Of a stretch of 6,274 nucleotides of DNA, positions 4,471 through 6,274 are shown piece after piece; positions within the stretch are counted from its first letter, which is position 1, and each line of letters opens with the position of its first letter. The DNA lies in contig JAUPWC010000215.1 of assembly GCA_030916665.1 (NCBI GenBank), positions 1 through 6,274 on the forward strand. The letters are read 5' to 3'. The stretch is from Verrucomicrobiota bacterium. Lineage in GTDB: Bacteria; Verrucomicrobiota; Verrucomicrobiia; Opitutales; Opitutaceae. The notes below the pieces were generated by a model. It did not search any database. It saw nothing but the letters and a program-made list of their open reading frames with translations, and had not been told where the DNA came from. Both the position numbers and the translations under genes were made by a program.

Positions 4471-6274
4471 ATGATCAACCGTCTCATTCACTGGTCGCTG
4501 CACAACCGGTTCATCGTGATTGCGGCCTTCCTCGCGCTCTGCGCGTGGGGCGTGTTCGCGCTGAACCGCGTGCCGATCGACGCCATCCCCGACCTCTCCG
4601 AGAACCAGGTCATCGTCTATGCTGACTGGCCCGGCCGCTCGCCGCAGGAGGTCGAAGACCAGATCACCTACCCGCTCAGCGTGTCGTTGCAGGGGCTCGC
4701 CGGGGTGAAAACCGTGCGCGCCACCTCGATGTTCGGGTTTTCGTTTCTCACCGTCATCTTCGAGGACAAAACCGACACCTACTTCGCGCGCACGCGCGTG
4801 CTGGAGCGGCTCAATTCGCTCGGCGACCGGCTGCCCGAGGGTGTCGCCGCCCGCCTTGGGCCCGATGCGACCGGCCTGGGCTGGGTTTACCAATACTACC
4901 TGAAGGACGAGTCCGGCACCCACGACCTCGGCTCGCTCCGGGCGTTGCAGGACACCTTCGTGCGCTACCAGCTCGCGTCCGTGCCCGGCGTGGCCGAGGT
5001 TGCCAGCCTGGGTGGTTTCGTGCGCCAGTGGCAGGTCGAGGTTTCGGCGCTCAAGCTCAAGCAATACGATCTCACCCTTGGCGACGTGATGAACGCCGTG
5101 GCCGCCAGCAACCAGAACATCGGCGGCAAGACCATCGAGGAGAACGGCGCCGAATACGTCGTGCGCGGTCTCGGCCTGGTGCAAAGCGCCGCCGACCTCG
5201 AGGCCATCGCCCTCCAGCCGCGCAGCGGCACGCCGCTCTTCCTGCGCGACGTCGCCGCCGTGAGCATCGGTGGCGATTTCCGCCGCGGCACGCTCGACGT
5301 CAACGGCCGCGAGGTCGTCGGCGGCATCGTCGTCATGCGCTACGGCGAGAACGCCTGGCAGGTCATCCAGGACGTGAAGGCCCGCCTCGCCTCCCTCGCC
5401 GCCGGCCTGCCGGAAGGCGTGAGCATCGCGTCGTTCTACGATCGCAGTGATCTCATCGGCCGCGCCATCGCCACCCTGAAGAACGCCCTGTTCGAGGAAA
5501 TCGTCCTCGTGACCCTGATGCATGTGTTCTTCCTCTGGCACTTCCGGAGCATCCTGATCGTCACGATCCCGCTGCCTGCCTCGATCCTGATCTCGTTTAT
5601 CCTGATGGACCGGTTCGGCATCCCGTCGCACATCATGTCGCTCACGGGCATCGCCATCGCCATCGGCGTGCTGGTGGATGCCGGCATCGTGATGACGGAA
5701 AACGTCATCCGGCAATGCGAGCGGGCGCTGGAGGAGAAAGGCAGGACGCGACCGCCGGGCGCGCCGGTTGGATCATCGCCTGATGCCGGGCCCAACGGTC
5801 CCGCCCTACCCGCACCCGAACTCACCGCGAAGGAAATCTTCGATATCACCCTCAGCGCGTGCCAGCAGATCGGGCGCCCGATGTTTTTCTCGATCATCGT
5901 GGTCGTGCTGGCCTTTGTGCCGGTGTTCATGCTCGGCGGGCAGGCCGGCAAGCTCTTCCACCCGCTCGCGTGGACCAAGGTCTTTGCGATCCTCGGCGCG
6001 CTGCTGCTGGCCGTGACCGTGGTACCCGTGCTCTGCACGCTGTTCGTGCGCGGGCCCTTCAAGCCCGAGGAAGAGAACTGGCTCATGAAGTTCCTGCTCC
6101 GGCTCTACGACCCGCTGCTCAACTTCGCCCTGCGCCGCCAGCGCACCGTGCTCGCCCTCGCCGCCGCACTGCTGGTGTTCTGCGTGATCCTCGCGTGGGG
6201 CCTGCCGCGCTTCGTGAACGACCGTCTGCCGGACACCATCTCACGCCACACTGACGGCTTTGGCACCGAGTTCA
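4471..6274 (+). CDS. cusA: CusA-like heavy-metal RND efflux pump, N-terminal 601 residues (runs off the window)
   Basis: Open from ATG 4471 to the window end; family length is about 1,040 residues, so somewhat more than half is present. Helix 1 at about 13-31 is followed by the signature VPIDAIPDLSENQVIVYADWPGRSP (34-58), the porter region with GPDATGLGWVYQYYL (about 130-144), helices 2-3 (about 340-380), helix 4 with GIAIAIGVLVDAGIVMTEN (393-411), helices 5-6 (about 471-526) and helix 7 (about 558-580). D403 and E410 match the proton-relay acids D405 and E412 of E. coli CusA as I recall them, so it should be proton-driven and export Cu/Ag-type metals. Of the CusA methionine ladder, M389 and M408 are kept, while L401, I507 and C522 replace Met. 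Residues 424-447 are an in-frame Pro/Gly-rich insertion encoded by a palindromic repeat. No Shine-Dalgarno is seen; the upstream bases CTCTCCTCCC are pyrimidines. Confidence 0.95.
   Translation, partial: MINRLIHWSLHNRFIVIAAFLALCAWGVFALNRVPIDAIPDLSENQVIVYADWPGRSPQEVEDQITYPLSVSLQGLAGVKTVRATSMFGFSFLTVIFEDKTDTYFARTRVLERLNSLGDRLPEGVAARLGPDATGLGWVYQYYLKDESGTHDLGSLRALQDTFVRYQLASVPGVAEVASLGGFVRQWQVEVSALKLKQYDLTLGDVMNAVAASNQNIGGKTIEENGAEYVVRGLGLVQSAADLEAIALQPRSGTPLFLRDVAAVSIGGDFRRGTLDVNGREVVGGIVVMRYGENAWQVIQDVKARLASLAAGLPEGVSIASFYDRSDLIGRAIATLKNALFEEIVLVTLMHVFFLWHFRSILIVTIPLPASILISFILMDRFGIPSHIMSLTGIAIAIGVLVDAGIVMTENVIRQCERALEEKGRTRPPGAPVGSSPDAGPNGPALPAPELTAKEIFDITLSACQQIGRPMFFSIIVVVLAFVPVFMLGGQAGKLFHPLAWTKVFAILGALLLAVTVVPVLCTLFVRGPFKPEEENWLMKFLLRLYDPLLNFALRRQRTVLALAAALLVFCVILAWGLPRFVNDRLPDTISRHTDGFGTEF
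5741..5809. repeat. Degenerate REP-type doublet inside the pump coding sequence
   Basis: Arm 1 (about 5743-5765) reads AGGACGCGACCGCCGGGCGC onward; arm 2 (about 5785-5809), read on the minus strand, starts GTAGGGCGGGACCGTTGGGC. The first 20 aligned bases from AGG agree at 15 positions. Each arm is a hairpin with the same central plan, ACC-(GCC or GTT)-GGG with an A-G mismatch, flanked by arm-specific paired bases (CGCG/CGCG versus GGG/CCC). Arm 2 has the GTAG head; arm 1 has GCAG. The translated insertion is GRTRPPGAPVGSSPDAGPNG and a few more residues (424-447), with no stop, in the cytoplasmic loop between helices 4 and 5. Confidence 0.65.

Noticed and set aside
4402..5715. Long open frame on the minus strand opposite the pump gene (437 codons)
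   Set aside because: Same cause: the + strand encodes conserved RND signatures here, and the minus translation is low-complexity and unrecognisable.

Overview
The window is high-GC DNA (by eye about two thirds G+C, with a strong preference for C in third codon positions). Its intergenic regions are crowded with palindromic repeats. I infer a Gram-negative bacterium, because there is a periplasmic adaptor and an RND pump. The best guess is Verrucomicrobiota close to Opitutaceae, judged from the style of the proteins, weak Shine-Dalgarno use, the TCACTT-type pyrimidine tracts before starts and the repeat types. No rRNA or marker gene confirms this.

Layout, all genes on the + strand. (1) Positions 1-119: the C-terminal end of a PLP-dependent aminotransferase-like protein, probably MocR/GntR family. 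(2) Positions 120-390: a repeat-rich gap holding a perfect REP doublet (136-195) and a second, unrelated imperfect inverted pair (252-334). (3) Positions 391-990: a DJ-1/PfpI family protein with an intact Cys nucleophile elbow. (4) Positions 991-1122: a modular inverted repeat built from a 9-base unit. (5) Positions 1123-2124: a two-EamA-domain DMT transporter starting at TTG. Genes (3) and (5) are preceded by related 39-base pyrimidine-rich leaders. (6) Positions 2125-2241: an inverted repeat and a possible promoter. (7) Positions 2242-6274: a heavy-metal (probably Cu/Ag) efflux operon running off the window. It consists of a small secreted Cys-rich protein, a CusB-like adaptor carrying an N-terminal metal-binding domain and a C-terminal DUF3347-type domain, and the first 601 residues of a CusA-like pump. 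The Cys-rich protein and adaptor probably handle metal in the periplasm and pass it to the pump. No outer-membrane channel or regulator gene lies inside the window.

The most notable observation is that two REP-type palindromic doublets lie inside the reading frames of the operon, one in the adaptor (3893-3941) and one in the pump (5741-5809). Both are translated without a stop, and both fall in places expected to tolerate extra residues (an interdomain linker and a cytoplasmic loop). In the adaptor element, base changes between the two arms are compensatory and preserve each hairpin. In the pump, the loop is about 23 residues longer than in E. coli CusA as I remember it, about what the element encodes. 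A third doublet of the same design is intergenic (136-195). All three carry the GTRG-type head described for REP elements mobilised by RAYT (TnpA-REP) transposases, although one arm of the pump element has GCAG instead. A perfect 16-bp palindrome also separates the adaptor and pump genes.
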